Part shown: positions 1 to 7,646 of the stretch, one piece after another
Layout of the letters: each line of letters starts with the position of its first letter
How positions within the stretch are numbered: position 1 is the stretch's first letter
Assembly: GCA_031264895.1 (NCBI GenBank)
Contig: JAISDI010000113.1
Coordinates: 1 to 11,386, forward strand
DNA: 11,386 nucleotides
DNA from: Endomicrobium sp.
Lineage (GTDB): Bacteria; Elusimicrobiota; Endomicrobiia; Endomicrobiales; Endomicrobiaceae
Reading direction: 5' to 3'
The notes under the pieces: generated by a model
What the model was told of the DNA's origin: nothing
The model's database searches: none
The model's input: only the letters and a program-made list of their open reading frames with translations
Position numbers and translations under genes: made by a program

Positions 1-1574
1 GCATTGCAAGTATTGGAAAGAATGGAATTTTAAGAGTTGATGGCGCCTGTAATCAGCAAATAAACGCAATAATACCAAATGATAAATACGATATAGATTA
101 TTTATATTATTTGTTTGAAATAAATAAGATTTATTTATTATCTAAAGCTGGAGTAACAGCAACCCCTATTATTTCAAAAAATGATTTCAAAGAATATAAT
201 TTTTTTGTTACAACAGATAAATCTGAACAAAAAGCCATTGCCTCTGTACTTTCGGATATGGATGAATATATTTTAAGTTTAGAGCGGCTCATAGCCAAGA
301 AAAAAGCCATAAAACAAGGAGCAATGCAAAATCTACTAACAGGAAAAATCCGATTAGCAGGATTTAAAGAGAAGTGGATAGATTGTGAGATTGGAAAAAT
401 TGGAAAGTTTTATTCTGGGTTAACAGGAAAACGAGCAGAAGATTTTGGAAAAGGAAATGCAAGATATATAACATTTCTAAATGTTTTAACTAATGTTGCT
501 ATTAAAACTAATATTTTAGGACGAGTAAATATTGGAAGAAATGAACAACAAAATGCAGTTCAGAAAGGCGATTTATTTTTTAATACTTCGTCAGAAACTC
601 CTGAAGAAGTCGGTATGTGTGCCGTTTTGCAAGATGATTTGAAGGATACCTATTTGAATAGTTTTTGCTTTGGCTATCGTTTGATGACAAATGAAATAAA
701 TCCGTTGTTTATTTCATATCTTTTTAATTCTAATGTTGGTAGAAAAAAAATGTTTGATTTAGCGCAAGGAGCAACAAGATATAATCTTTCAAAATTATAT
801 TTTGAGAAAATGACTATAACTATTCCAAGCATTGCCGAACAAATCTCCATAGTCAATATTCTTTCCGATATAGACGCTGAAATAGAAGCTCTGCAAGCGA
901 AATTAAATAAAGCAAAATTTGTAAAACAAGGCGCAATGCAGTATCTGCTTACGGGTAAAATTAGACTTGTTAAAACCGAGGAAATACAAAAGAATATAGT
1001 ACAAAATATAAGAGAGACGCATAATAAAGATTTTGAAGATGCTATTGTTATATCCGCTATAGTTGATGGATTCTATAATCCAAAATATCCGCTTGGGCGT
1101 GTTAAGGTAACAAAATTATTATATCTATTTTACCGTAAACATCATGCGGATATTTCAGGATTTCTTGAGAAAGCGGCAGGTCCTTATGATCCAAGCGTGC
1201 GCTATAATGGAGGAGAATCTATTTCAATTAAAAACGAATATATTACTGTTCAGCAAACAAGTAAAGGCGCAAGATTTGGGAAAGGTGAAAAAATTACTGA
1301 TATCCAAAAGTATATAGATAAGTTGGGAATCAGTTATGAACTTGAATGGCTAATAAATGGTTTTAAGTTTTGGAAAACAGAAGACCTTGAAGTTTTAGCA
1401 ACCATTGACAATGCTCGTGTTAAATTAGAAAGGCAAGGGCGAGCGGCAACAGTTCAGAGCGTAGTAAATTACATTAAAAACAGTCGGGAATGGAAAGCAA
1501 AGCGCGCGCGTAAAATTTTTGCGGATGATATAATTGAAGCGGCACTAAAAAATAGCAGAGAAATGTTTGATTAA
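1..1574 (+). CDS. hsdS: Type I restriction-modification specificity subunit HsdS, 5'-truncated by window edge, with C-terminal Panacea-like extension
   Basis: HsdS selects the DNA target of a type I restriction-modification complex and holds the HsdM and HsdR subunits together. The frame is open from base 3, so a TTG at 111 is not the true start; 523 residues are visible and the beginning lies outside. In order: the end of the first target-recognition domain (residues 1-70); a central conserved region with EQKAIASVLSDMDEYILSL (75-93) and a long helix ending in TGKIRL (113-118); a second recognition domain (about 124-276); a second conserved helix starting EQISIVNILSDIDAEIEAL (279-297) and again ending in TGKIRL (317-322). 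A normal HsdS would stop there. This one continues for 201 residues (323-523) with KLLYL (371-375) and AAGPYDPSV, a pattern resembling Panacea/DUF4065 domains. hsdR follows 14 bp later. The recognition-domain DNA is more AT-rich than hsdR, which fits exchange of that domain. HsdS identity is near certain; the extension's family is a motif-based call. Confidence 0.95.
   Translation, partial: IASIGKNGILRVDGACNQQINAIIPNDKYDIDYLYYLFEINKIYLLSKAGVTATPIISKNDFKEYNFFVTTDKSEQKAIASVLSDMDEYILSLERLIAKKKAIKQGAMQNLLTGKIRLAGFKEKWIDCEIGKIGKFYSGLTGKRAEDFGKGNARYITFLNVLTNVAIKTNILGRVNIGRNEQQNAVQKGDLFFNTSSETPEEVGMCAVLQDDLKDTYLNSFCFGYRLMTNEINPLFISYLFNSNVGRKKMFDLAQGATRYNLSKLYFEKMTITIPSIAEQISIVNILSDIDAEIEALQAKLNKAKFVKQGAMQYLLTGKIRLVKTEEIQKNIVQNIRETHNKDFEDAIVISAIVDGFYNPKYPLGRVKVTKLLYLFYRKHHADISGFLEKAAGPYDPSVRYNGGESISIKNEYITVQQTSKGARFGKGEKITDIQKYIDKLGISYELEWLINGFKFWKTEDLEVLATIDNARVKLERQGRAATVQSVVNYIKNSREWKAKRARKIFADDIIEAALKNSREMFD
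312..356 (+). repeat. hsdS internal conserved repeat, copy 1 (KQGAMQNLLTGKIRL)
   Basis: This 45-base stretch encodes KQGAMQNLLTGKIRL at the end of the central conserved helix. It is matched by 924-968, which encodes KQGAMQYLLTGKIRL with most bases shared. Such paired repeats bracket the second recognition domain in HsdS proteins and are known sites for recombination that swaps recognition domains. Confidence 0.8.
924..968 (+). repeat. hsdS internal conserved repeat, copy 2 (KQGAMQYLLTGKIRL)
   Basis: This is the second copy of the conserved HsdS helix end, in direct orientation with 312-356. It marks the normal C-terminus of an HsdS protein. Here the frame continues without a stop into the 201-residue extension. 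Confidence 0.8.
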
Positions 1575-1588
1575 GAAAAGGTGAAAAG

Positions 1589-4500
1589 ATGACCGTTAAA
1601 ATTCCAATAGGCGAAAGCGAAAGAGAATTACAAAATAGAATAATTGAGTTTTTTAATCAAAAACTCAATTATCATTATATCGGCAATTTGCAAGACAAGA
1701 CAAACGGCAATATTATGCCTGAAGCGCTTAACAATTTCCTCACTGTAAAAAAGAAATACAGCGAATATCTTGCCGAAAAAGCTATTGAAAAATTTAGCGA
1801 AATTTCCGCCGCGTGCCCAAGCACCGCCGAACTATACTCTGTCAACAGGGAAGTTTACTCGCTGCTTAAATACGGAGTAAATATAAAAGACGAAAATGGC
1901 GATGATAAAACAATTTACCTTATTGATTGGGAACATCCTGAAAACAATGATTTTGCCATTGCGCAAGAAGTTACCATTTTAGAAAAATGCGAAAAACGTC
2001 CTGATTTAGCGGTGTATATAAACGGTATTGCTGTATCTGTTATTGAACTAAAGAAAAGCACAATTTCCGTAAGTAACGGGATTCGTCAAAACCTTACTAA
2101 TCAGCGTGAAGGGTTTATTTATCCTTTTTTTACCACAGTGCAAATTTTGGCGGCAGGCAATGACAGCGAGGGGCTTCGCTACGGCGTTATTAAAACCGAT
2201 GAACAATATTATTTAGAATGGAAAAATTATGATAAAACTGCTAATGCAAACGCAAAACAAATCAATAATGTATGCGCTCTTTTAAAAGACTCTAAACTTG
2301 AACGGCAAATATACGGTATTTATGAAAAAACCCGCTTTTTAGATATGATTCATAATTTTATTGTTTTTGATAAGGGAATAAAGAAAATTTGCCGCCATAA
2401 CCAATATTTCGGCGTTTTGGAAGCGCAGGAAAAAATTAAAAAACGCGAAGGCGGCATTATATGGCATACGCAAGGAAGCGGAAAATCGCTTACTATGGTA
2501 TGGCTTTCAAAATGGATTTTGTCAACATATCCAAACTCGCGAGTACTTATTATTACCGATAGAGACGAGCTTGACGAACAAATAGAAAAAACTTACGGTG
2601 GAGTCGATGAAGAACTATACCGCGCGGCAAGCTGCGATGATTTGATTCAGCAATTAAATAGAGAAGAAAAACGCCTTATCTGTTCTTTGATTCAAAAATT
2701 TGGCCGCAGAAATAAGAATGCAGCTAAAAAAGACAGTTATGACGAATATATTGAAGCCATTAAAAAAGCATTACCAAAAAACTTTTCGGCAAAAGGCGAT
2801 ATTTTTATTTTTGTAGATGAGTGCCATAGAACGCACTCAGGCAAACTGCATAAAGCGATGAAAGAGATTTTGCCTAACGGCGTTTTTATAGGTTTTACAG
2901 GCACGCCGCTTTTAAAGGAATATAAAAGCAGGCAGACTTTCGGCGATGATATTCATACGTATAAATACAGCGAGGCAGTATCCGACAATGTTGTTTTAGA
3001 TTTGCGTTATGAGGCAAGAGACGTCCCGCAGGAAATTACTAATCAACGAAAAATTGACGAATGGTTTGATATAAAAACACGCGGACTTATGCCCAGAGCA
3101 AAAGCAAAGTTAAAACAGTTATGGGCAAACCTGCAGACTATTTACAGCAGCAAAGACCGTTTAGAAAAAATAGCCTGCGACATTATTTTTGATTTTAACA
3201 CAAAACCAAATCTTGAAAGCGGCAATGGTAACGCTATACTGATTGCAGGAAGCATTTATTCCGCATGTAAATATTATGAAATTTTTACGTCAAAGAGTTT
3301 TAATAACTGCGCTATAATCACTTCGTTTGACAGTTCCCGGAAAATATTGCGAGCGGAAACTACAAGCGTAGATGAAAACAACGATGCTTGGGAAAAATAT
3401 GAAGCATACAAAAAAATGTTAAACGGCAAGAACCGCGTAGATTTTGAAAAAGAGGCAAAACGTAAATTTGTAGAAGAACCTAACAATATGAAACTGCTTA
3501 TAGTGGTGGATAAACTTTTAACGGGTTTTGACGCGCCGCCCTGCACTTATTTATATATTGATAAATCTATGCAGGATCACGGACTATTTCAGGCAATTTG
3601 CCGCGTCAACCGCCTTTGCGGCGAGAGTAAGGATTTTGGCTATATTGTCGATTATAAGCAGCTGTTTGAAAGCCTTACCGATGCAATAAACAGATATGCG
3701 GGAAAAAGTAATTTTGACGCTTACGACGCAGAAGATATTGACGGACTAATTAAGGATAAAATTGAAGAAGCAAAAACATATTTTAATAAAACATTAGACG
3801 AGATTGAAGCTCTTTGCGACGGCGTAAAGCAGCCGAAAGGCAGCCTGCAATATCGTCAATATTTTTGCGGAGAAAACGGCGTAGATGTAGGAAAAGATGA
3901 AATTTTTGCGCGTATGCGCGAAAAACTGTATAAACTTTCAGCGCGTCTTGCAAGAGCGTATATGGAGATAAAACCGGATATGGACAAAGCCGGGTACTGT
4001 GCCAAAGAGCAAGCTGAAATTGGAAAGCAAGTGAAGTTTTATATTGATTTAAGAGACGATATTGGCAGGGCAAGCGGCGATTTTATTGATTTTAAAGCGT
4101 ATCAGCCCGGAATGCGTTTTTTGATTGACAATTATATTGTTGCCGATGACAGCGAAAAATTAGGCTCGTTTGACGATTTTACGGTTCTTGATTTTATAAT
4201 AGAGCAAGAAAAAGCGTTAAAGAACGAAGCTGATAAACCGTCGCAGGAATCGGCAGCCGAAGCCATTGAAAACAATATTCGAAAGAAAATTATTGAAAAG
4301 CAAATAGTAAATCCTATTTATTATGAAAGAATCTCGGCAATTCTTGAACGGTTAATAAGCGACCGAAAAAGCGGCGTAATTGCCTATAAAAATTTACTTG
4401 ATAAGTATTTAGATTTATTAAAAAAAGCGGACAGACCGGAAGAAAACAAGGATTTCCCAAAATCTATTCGCTCAAGCGCGGCAAAGCGGGCATTTTATAC

Positions 4501-4687
4501 GCATTTCGGTGAAGATGAAAAACTTGCCGAAAAACTTTATAAGGCCGTTTGTAATAGTAAACAGCCTGATTTTAGAGGCAATATTGTAAAAATCAGAAAA
4601 ATTAAAGGCGCATTGTATGAAGTATTAAAAAACGAAGAAGCCGTAGAAAAAGCATATGAGTTAGTAAACGTACAAAAGGAATTTTAA
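1589..4687 (+). CDS. hsdR: Type I restriction enzyme motor/nuclease subunit HsdR
   Basis: HsdR is the ATP-driven DNA translocase and endonuclease of the type I complex. It cuts unmodified foreign DNA away from the recognition site. The 1032 residues match the usual full length. The N-terminal PD-(D/E)XK nuclease has E127, D139 (RPDLAV) and E153-x-K155 (IELKK). The SF2 helicase motor follows: Walker A HTQGSGKS (293-300), the motif with TDRDELDEQI (about 323-332), DECH (410-413), TGTP (437-440), then DKLLTGFDAP (641-650) and QAICRVNR (668-675) for motifs V and VI. The C-terminal third is helical and charged, as expected for the HsdS/HsdM-contacting part. The ATG has an AAAGGTG Shine-Dalgarno sequence just after the hsdS stop. 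No frameshift or missing catalytic residue is seen, so it looks functional. The metallopeptidase gene begins 5 bp after its stop. Confidence 0.97.
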   Translation: MTVKIPIGESERELQNRIIEFFNQKLNYHYIGNLQDKTNGNIMPEALNNFLTVKKKYSEYLAEKAIEKFSEISAACPSTAELYSVNREVYSLLKYGVNIKDENGDDKTIYLIDWEHPENNDFAIAQEVTILEKCEKRPDLAVYINGIAVSVIELKKSTISVSNGIRQNLTNQREGFIYPFFTTVQILAAGNDSEGLRYGVIKTDEQYYLEWKNYDKTANANAKQINNVCALLKDSKLERQIYGIYEKTRFLDMIHNFIVFDKGIKKICRHNQYFGVLEAQEKIKKREGGIIWHTQGSGKSLTMVWLSKWILSTYPNSRVLIITDRDELDEQIEKTYGGVDEELYRAASCDDLIQQLNREEKRLICSLIQKFGRRNKNAAKKDSYDEYIEAIKKALPKNFSAKGDIFIFVDECHRTHSGKLHKAMKEILPNGVFIGFTGTPLLKEYKSRQTFGDDIHTYKYSEAVSDNVVLDLRYEARDVPQEITNQRKIDEWFDIKTRGLMPRAKAKLKQLWANLQTIYSSKDRLEKIACDIIFDFNTKPNLESGNGNAILIAGSIYSACKYYEIFTSKSFNNCAIITSFDSSRKILRAETTSVDENNDAWEKYEAYKKMLNGKNRVDFEKEAKRKFVEEPNNMKLLIVVDKLLTGFDAPPCTYLYIDKSMQDHGLFQAICRVNRLCGESKDFGYIVDYKQLFESLTDAINRYAGKSNFDAYDAEDIDGLIKDKIEEAKTYFNKTLDEIEALCDGVKQPKGSLQYRQYFCGENGVDVGKDEIFARMREKLYKLSARLARAYMEIKPDMDKAGYCAKEQAEIGKQVKFYIDLRDDIGRASGDFIDFKAYQPGMRFLIDNYIVADDSEKLGSFDDFTVLDFIIEQEKALKNEADKPSQESAAEAIENNIRKKIIEKQIVNPIYYERISAILERLISDRKSGVIAYKNLLDKYLDLLKKADRPEENKDFPKSIRSSAAKRAFYTHFGEDEKLAEKLYKAVCNSKQPDFRGNIVKIRKIKGALYEVLKNEEAVEKAYELVNVQKEF

Positions 4688-4692
4688 CTGTA

Positions 4693-5385
4693 ATGAAACT
4701 GCAAGGAATTAAAATAGAGGTTATTAAAAAACAAATTAAACATTTACACCTTTCCGTATTGCCGCCAAACGGTATAGTGCGCATTTCCGCTCCGCTGTCG
4801 GTTTGCGATGAGAGTATTCGGCTTTTTGCCGCTTCAAAAATAAGCTGGATACGAGCGCAGCAAAAAAAATTTGCTAAACAGTTACGCCATAGCAAGAGGG
4901 AATTTGTGTCAGGCGAAACAATTTATATTTGGGGAAAACAGTACTATTTAGATGTACGGCTCGGCGAAAAAAATAATTTTGCACTTAAAAGTAAAAAAGC
5001 TGTTTTGACTGTCCGCAAAGAAAGCTCAGTAGCGCAGCGTGAAAAGTATATGCGTAAAGTTTTGCGAAAATTTCTTAAAGATGAAATAAACCGTTTACTT
5101 CCGATTTGGGAAAAGAAAATAGGGTTAAAATGTAAGAAATGGATTATCAAGTATATGAAAACACGCTGGGGAACATACGGCAAAATAACGGAAACAATTT
5201 CATTTAATTTGCAGCTTGTTCATAAACCGATAGAATGCTTGGAATATATTATTGTTCATGAACTCGGGCACATAAAGTATCGCAAACACGGAAAAACTTT
5301 TATTGCATATATGGACGCATACCTACCGTATTGGCGCGAAACAAAAAATAAACTTAATGCTTTAACATTAGACTATATTGTATAG
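4693..5385 (+). CDS. YgjP-like M48-type zinc metallopeptidase (DUF45/SprT-like)
   Basis: This 230-residue protein belongs to the YgjP/DUF45 family (Pfam PF01863), small cytosolic zinc metallopeptidase-like proteins. The zinc site is visible as HELGH (189-193) in YIIVHELGHIKYRKHGKTF, with H199 as a likely third ligand. The family's signature before the active site, usually RWGSCS, is here KTRWGTYGK (156-164), so the Ser-Cys pair is replaced by Thr-Tyr. There is no signal peptide or membrane segment. The ATG lies 5 bp after the hsdR stop. The nearest Shine-Dalgarno-like AAGGAA is inside the hsdR end, about 12 bases upstream, which suggests translational coupling. YgjP-family genes are common neighbours of type I hsdR genes, and I infer a role tied to the restriction system. 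E. coli YgjP has been annotated as a UTP pyrophosphatase, so a nucleotide-related role cannot be excluded. Confidence 0.9.
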   Translation: MKLQGIKIEVIKKQIKHLHLSVLPPNGIVRISAPLSVCDESIRLFAASKISWIRAQQKKFAKQLRHSKREFVSGETIYIWGKQYYLDVRLGEKNNFALKSKKAVLTVRKESSVAQREKYMRKVLRKFLKDEINRLLPIWEKKIGLKCKKWIIKYMKTRWGTYGKITETISFNLQLVHKPIECLEYIIVHELGHIKYRKHGKTFIAYMDAYLPYWRETKNKLNALTLDYIV

Positions 5386-5419
5386 AAAACGCAATTATTT
5401 TGTCTTCTCTGTTCATTTC

Positions 5420-6349
5420 TTACCGGCCAACAAAAAATGATGTTATCGGCATTGTTATGAATGCCGCTGCGGTTGTTAGCGCTATTGCCAGCGCGGCCAT
5501 ATTGTGGTTTAGTTTGTATTGCGAAGCTATTACCAAAGTCAAAACCATAGTCGGCATTGCTGCTTCGGTTATTGTTGATTTTAACGCAAGACCTTCCATT
5601 CCCAAAAGCCGCGCTATTGCGAAAGCTATCAGCGGGGAAATACATAATTTTATTATAACTGCGGGCAGTACGATTATTGTTTCTTTAACTTTTGGCACGG
5701 TAAGAGCAAGCCCTACGCTGAAAATCATTAACGGGACTATAGGCATTGACATCAGTTCCAAAGTTTTAAGCAAAAAGCCCGGAAGACGTATACCCGCGAA
5801 GTTTGCCGCAAACCCAAGTATCAGTGCCCATATCGGCGGCAATTGTGCAAGTATTTTTACGCTTTCCCAGATTGAAAGTTTGCGGCCTTTACCGTAAGAA
5901 GAAGCAAGAGACGCTCCGACAAACCACAACAGCGGCATAGTTGCCATTAAATCGTAAAGAAGAACATATTGCGCGGCGCCTTCGCCGTAAAGTCCGGTTA
6001 AAAGCGGAAGTCCTAAAAAAGTGACATTTCCAAAAGTTGAGGCAAGTATTAAAACTATTTTTTCTTTTTTGCTTAGCGAGGTAAACTTTTCAATAATTGT
6101 GAAAACTGCAAAAGAAAAAAGAAGCGAAATCAGTATAGTTAAAATTGCCGAAGCCGGCAAAAGGACGGTATTTATGTCAATATTTGCCGAAGCGATAACT
6201 TTAAAACACAGGGCAGGCAGAAAGAATTTTATTACGATAGTGTTGATCGCATGTCTTGCCGAGTCCGGTTCAAGATTGCCGGGCTTTTTCCATTGAAAAA
6301 AAACTCCGCCCGCTATAATGATAAAAAAAGCCGTTAAATTTTCAATCAT
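5420..6349 (-). CDS. AEC-family (auxin efflux carrier) permease
   Basis: This 309-residue integral inner-membrane protein belongs to the AEC/Mem_trans family (PF03547), secondary transporters that in bacteria often export or import small organic acids such as malate. I cannot read the substrate from the sequence. About eight to ten hydrophobic helices are visible, for example residues 5-20, 36-54, 62-86, 97-118, 128-150, 170-186, 202-218, 226-250, 260-277 and 284-306. Family-typical strings are INTIVIKFFLPALCF (35-49), FGNVTFLGLPLL (106-117) and EAAMPTMVLTLVIASQY (262-278). The ATG at 6349 is preceded by a GAGAAG ribosome-binding site. The gene is convergent with the metallopeptidase gene (34 bp between stops, no clear terminator) and lies 234 bp downstream of the methyltransferase, so it may have its own promoter. 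The length is normal and there is no disruption. Confidence 0.92.
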   Translation of the reverse strand: MIENLTAFFIIIAGGVFFQWKKPGNLEPDSARHAINTIVIKFFLPALCFKVIASANIDINTVLLPASAILTILISLLFSFAVFTIIEKFTSLSKKEKIVLILASTFGNVTFLGLPLLTGLYGEGAAQYVLLYDLMATMPLLWFVGASLASSYGKGRKLSIWESVKILAQLPPIWALILGFAANFAGIRLPGFLLKTLELMSMPIVPLMIFSVGLALTVPKVKETIIVLPAVIIKLCISPLIAFAIARLLGMEGLALKSTITEAAMPTMVLTLVIASQYKLNHNMAALAIALTTAAAFITMPITSFFVGR

Positions 6350-6583
6350 ATTTTTTTCTTCTCAAATATTTTTACTTATACCATATATGCCGTCTGCGAA
6401 AGTGCTAGCGCACTGCAAACTAAAACGGCAACATCAGATTCCGCAACTTTTTAGAAAAACTAGTAATGTGTAATGCAGGAGCGCTTTCAGCACAGATAAG
6501 AGGTTTGCTTGCGCTAAGCATCTGCACAAATTTTAACAACCGCTTCTGCCTTTTTGTCTTTGCCGTTAATTACTAACTACTGA
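6350..6583. other. Spacer between methyltransferase and AEC permease: leader region plus repeat
   Basis: No gene is supported here. On the minus strand the permease-proximal part holds GGTATAAG (reverse complement of bases near 6375-6382), a possible -10 element, but without a convincing -35. A short dyad AGTGC-TAGC-GCACT lies at 6401-6414. Next to the methyltransferase stop sits a heptamer repeat (6560-6586). Short open stretches on the minus strand lack proper starts and stop quickly. Confidence 0.4.
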
Positions 6584-6586
6584 TTA
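6560..6586 (-). repeat. Heptamer tandem repeat, short copy
   Basis: Read on the minus strand this is TAATCAG, TAGTTAG, TAATTAA, then CGGCAA. The stretch TAGTTAGTAATTAACGGCAA is identical, 20 of 20, to the end of the longer heptamer array at 10343-10383 on the plus strand, and the match extends to 25 of 26 with one mismatch. The methyltransferase stop codon TAA (6584-6586) is embedded in the outermost unit, so the repeat abuts the 3' end of that gene. Confidence 0.75.
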
Positions 6587-7630
6587 TCCTTTCCCGCATT
6601 CAAGCAAAGTGTATTCGTGGGTTCCTATGTTTTCATGGAGTTTTTTGACTTTCAGGCCGGCGGATTTTACGCATTGTTCCATTTCTGCGCGGCTGTACAT
6701 TTTGCTGTTGCCGTTTGCTATGGCGGTGAAATACAAAGACGTATGCGTAAGCGAAAGTTTTGCGGCTTCAAATTTTTGGTTATCCCAGAAAGGCTCTAAA
6801 ATATACAATATTGATTTTTCATTCATGGATTCAAAAGCTTTTTGAACTATGGAAATTATCTGTTCTTTTGAGAAACAATCGAGAAACTGGCTCATTAAAA
6901 TTGCGTCGGGATTTTCAGGGAATTTTGTTTCCTGTTTGAGCATGTCTATCGGGTAAAAAATACAGTTTTGCGCATATCCTGCGGCTTTTAAATTTTCTTC
7001 GGCTTTTTTGAGCTGCTGCGGCAAATCCAGAAGCGTCATCTGCCCTTTAAAACCTTTTGAAAACATGGCAAGTTCGAATTTTCCCGTATTGCAGCCCGCG
7101 TCAAAAACGCGCTTAGGATTTTTTTCAAGAATAATTTTGATAACGTCGCTAAAAGCATTATCCGAATAAAAATGGTCAAAAGCAAACCAGCTTTTCAGAA
7201 CTTGTTTTGGCAGCTGCGAAAGGCCTTCGTAAACCGTAGGCCACGCGCCGAAAACTTTTAAGCCTTCCGGCTTTCCGCTCATAAAAGATTCCTGAAGATA
7301 AAAAGCGCCCTGATAACAAACGTCGTGGACAAAGTCCGCGTTTATCTGCGTCATGGTATCGTACAAAAAACACTGGACAATTTTGGAAGTAAAATATTTT
7401 CCGTCCTTTTCCGATATAATCCCGGCGCTTTCGGCAGCTTCAAGCAAAGTTGAAACCGCATAATGCGACAGATTAAGGCTATTTTCTATCTCGGAAGATT
7501 TTATCCCGTCTTTTCCGGCATCGTCCAAAATTTTTAATATGCCGAGATTGTTCATTGCGCGCACAGCCTGAAAAGTCAGAGGCGAAAAAGCGATTTTCTG
7601 CGCTACGGATTTTGCTTCAACCATTTTCAT
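6584..7630 (-). CDS. SAM-dependent O-methyltransferase-like protein (Methyltransf_2 type, with winged-helix dimerisation domain)
   Basis: This 348-residue protein should transfer a methyl group from SAM to a small-molecule acceptor. Residues about 10-85 look like the winged-helix dimerisation domain of Methyltransf_2 enzymes (FQAVRAMNNLGILKILDDAG, then SLNLSHYAVSTLLEAAESAG). The catalytic class I Rossmann domain has motif I DAGCNTG (177-183), the ribose-binding acidic residue D202 in LLDLP, PIDM (227-230) and SQFLDCFSKEQ (247-257). In plant-type O-methyltransferases the last segment reads LHDW with a catalytic His; here that His is absent, so chemistry or substrate may differ. Similar proteins occur in some polyene-type pigment clusters, but no such cluster is visible here. 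The ATG at 7630 has a GAGGT ribosome-binding site 8 bases upstream, which favours it over the second ATG two codons on. It starts 16 bp after the DUF4143 ATPase and is probably co-transcribed with it. Confidence 0.85.
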   Translation of the reverse strand: MKMVEAKSVAQKIAFSPLTFQAVRAMNNLGILKILDDAGKDGIKSSEIENSLNLSHYAVSTLLEAAESAGIISEKDGKYFTSKIVQCFLYDTMTQINADFVHDVCYQGAFYLQESFMSGKPEGLKVFGAWPTVYEGLSQLPKQVLKSWFAFDHFYSDNAFSDVIKIILEKNPKRVFDAGCNTGKFELAMFSKGFKGQMTLLDLPQQLKKAEENLKAAGYAQNCIFYPIDMLKQETKFPENPDAILMSQFLDCFSKEQIISIVQKAFESMNEKSILYILEPFWDNQKFEAAKLSLTHTSLYFTAIANGNSKMYSRAEMEQCVKSAGLKVKKLHENIGTHEYTLLECGKG

Positions 7631-7646
7631 AATCGTTACCTCGAAA

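Noticed and set aside
111..113. TTG at 111 as the hsdS start
   Set aside because: The frame is open back to base 3 and encodes typical HsdS sequence (ASIGKNGILRVDGACNQQ), so the real start is outside the window.
3274..3546. 90-codon minus-strand open frame inside hsdR, and similar ones at 3783-4073 and 4602-4895
   Set aside because: hsdR is continuous and motif-rich on the plus strand. These antisense frames have no supporting signals.
5400..5897. 165-codon plus-strand open frame
   Set aside because: It lies wholly antisense within the AEC permease gene, which has clear family motifs and a ribosome-binding site. The hydrophobic content is a reflection of the opposite strand.
6021..6296. 91-codon plus-strand open frame
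   Set aside because: Antisense shadow of the AEC permease N-terminal half, with no ribosome-binding site or family likeness.
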